NCBI GenBank assembly: GCA_012974295.1
Contig: JAAXQM010000272.1
Coordinates: forward strand, 1 to 6,365
Origin: Dehalococcoidales bacterium
Lineage (GTDB): Bacteria; Chloroflexota; Dehalococcoidia; E44-bin15
Direction of reading: 5' to 3'
Length of the DNA stretch: 6,365 nucleotides
This document shows positions 5,557 through 6,365 of this stretch, in pieces (the first letter of the stretch is position 1; each line of letters opens with the position of its first letter). Under the pieces are notes generated by a model. It did no database searches. It was not told the DNA's origin and saw nothing but the letters and a program-made list of their open reading frames with translations. Both the position numbers and the translations under genes were made by a program.

Positions 5557-6365
5557 CTATTGAGAGATACTTGCACTCAGACAACTATTGTGCTCGCTTC
5601 CCAATAATGCCGGGATCAATCTATTTTGTAGCGGTTCATTGCTCCGGGCAATAACCCTAATATAATTATCGGTGAGACCTTCCCAGGTACTATCATTAGA
5701 CTCACGCTCCCATAGCACCAGCATGGTACGCCCCATAAATTTCTCCCTAAAATTACAAGCACTCTGCTTTGCTAGTATAAGCATCTGCCTGCTTCGCTGC
5801 TTCTTAACCTGTTCGTCAACTTGCTTCGGCATCTGCGCAGCATGAGTACCTGACCTTTTAGAGTAGGGGAAGACATGAATATTGGCGAAGGCCATACGCT
5901 GGCAGAATTGGTAGCTCTCAGCGAATTCTTTGTCGGTTTCTCCGGGGAAGCCAACTATTAGGTCGGTAGTGATCGCTACATCAGGGATAGCTTCTCGAAC
6001 CCTAGCTGCTGCCTGCTGATAAATCTCAGTCGAATATTGTCTCCCCATACGTTGAAGTACTACATCACTGCCGCTCTGGAGGGGGAGGTGTATATGGCGA
6101 CAGAGAATTTTAGGATATTTCTGCCATAGGGAAAGCAGCTCCTTGGTGATATAAGGAGGCTGTAGTGAGGATAGGCGCAGTCGCTTAACCTCTGTCTCAT
6201 CCAGGATGCGCTGGATGAGGAATTCGATACCATTCCTGTAGGAGCCTATTTGGGTTCCTGTTAGCACCACCTCCCGGTAGCCTCTTTCCACTCTAGCTCT
6301 GACTTCTGACACTACTTCATTGGCGGGCAGGCTGCGCATCCGGCCGCGGACCATCGGCACTACAC
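5557..6365 (-). CDS. mtaB: MtaB-type tRNA-t6A37 methylthiotransferase, C-terminal part (runs off right edge)
   Basis: A radical-SAM methylthiotransferase of the MiaB family. MtaB converts t6A37 to ms2t6A37 in tRNAs reading ANN codons, using two iron-sulfur clusters. The frame is open to the window edge, so the N-terminal UPF0004 domain and the CxxxCxxC radical-SAM cluster motif lie outside. The first visible residues, VVPMVRGRMRS, correspond to the segment right after that motif. Then come REVVLTGTQIGSYR (SAM-binding region), LRLSSLQPPYI, HIHLPLQSGSD, ITTDLIVGFPGET and NIHVFPYSKRSGTHAAQMP. The last, with the following QV, is typical of MtaB rather than MiaB. A C-terminal TRAM RNA-binding domain follows (MLVLWERES through GLTDNYIRV). 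268 sense codons are visible, against about 430-450 for the whole family. The GTG at 6358-6360 is inside the gene and not its start. The stop at 5557 leaves 50 bp to treT. Being a housekeeping enzyme, it says little about the neighbours. Confidence 0.92.
   Translation of the reverse strand, partial: VVPMVRGRMRSLPANEVVSEVRARVERGYREVVLTGTQIGSYRNGIEFLIQRILDETEVKRLRLSSLQPPYITKELLSLWQKYPKILCRHIHLPLQSGSDVVLQRMGRQYSTEIYQQAAARVREAIPDVAITTDLIVGFPGETDKEFAESYQFCQRMAFANIHVFPYSKRSGTHAAQMPKQVDEQVKKQRSRQMLILAKQSACNFREKFMGRTMLVLWERESNDSTWEGLTDNYIRVIARSNEPLQNRLIPALLGSEHNSCLSASISQ

Noticed and set aside
1..6365. CRISPR array, insertion sequence, integrase site beside the tRNA, or defence system
   Set aside because: No direct-repeat arrays, transposase or integrase motifs were seen, and the tRNA 3' end is not duplicated in the window as far as I can find by eye.

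Overview
All supported genes lie on the minus strand, so transcription runs from the right edge to the left. The content points to a free-living bacterium. MtaB is bacterial, the tRNA gene encodes its own CCA, promoters are sigma70-like and Shine-Dalgarno sites are strong. The mix of an SCP2-type thiolase, an HMG-CoA-synthase-like protein fused to a Zn-ribbon/OB (DUF35) domain, a TreT-type trehalose synthase and a DUF4346/MtrA-like protein would fit a Chloroflexota (Dehalococcoidia-like) genome. That taxonomic guess is inference, made without any database search.

Layout from right to left in the direction of transcription. (1) 6365-5557: the C-terminal two thirds of mtaB, a tRNA methylthiotransferase cut by the window edge. 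(2) 5506-4262: a complete GT4 glycosyltransferase of the TreT trehalose synthase family. (3) 4261-4059: an intergenic region with a TTGACA-type promoter and a roughly 160-nt leader holding four small inverted repeats. (4) 4058-2619: an HMG-CoA-synthase-fold protein with a C-terminal Zn-ribbon and OB domain. (5) 2602-1421: an SCP2-type thiolase 16 bp downstream of it. (6) 1410-1371: a strong intrinsic terminator that closes this two-gene operon. (7) 1342-788: a macro-domain protein. (8) 708-582: a well-formed promoter and tRNA-Arg(UCU). (9) 328-1: the start of a DUF4346/MtrA-like protein running off the left edge.

The central unit is the HMGCS-DUF35 plus thiolase operon. In archaea a thiolase, an HMG-CoA synthase and a DUF35 protein form one complex that channels acetoacetyl-CoA. 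Here the HMGCS and DUF35 parts are one polypeptide beside the thiolase, as if the complex were reduced to two genes. The thiolase keeps its nucleophilic cysteine and both histidine motifs. The HMGCS domain, in my by-eye alignment, lacks the Glu, Cys and His that HMG-CoA synthases use. It is therefore unlikely to make HMG-CoA and may serve as a scaffold or CoA-binding partner, or catalyse something else. This is the most interesting signal in the window. I found no mobile elements, CRISPR arrays, phage genes or broken genes.
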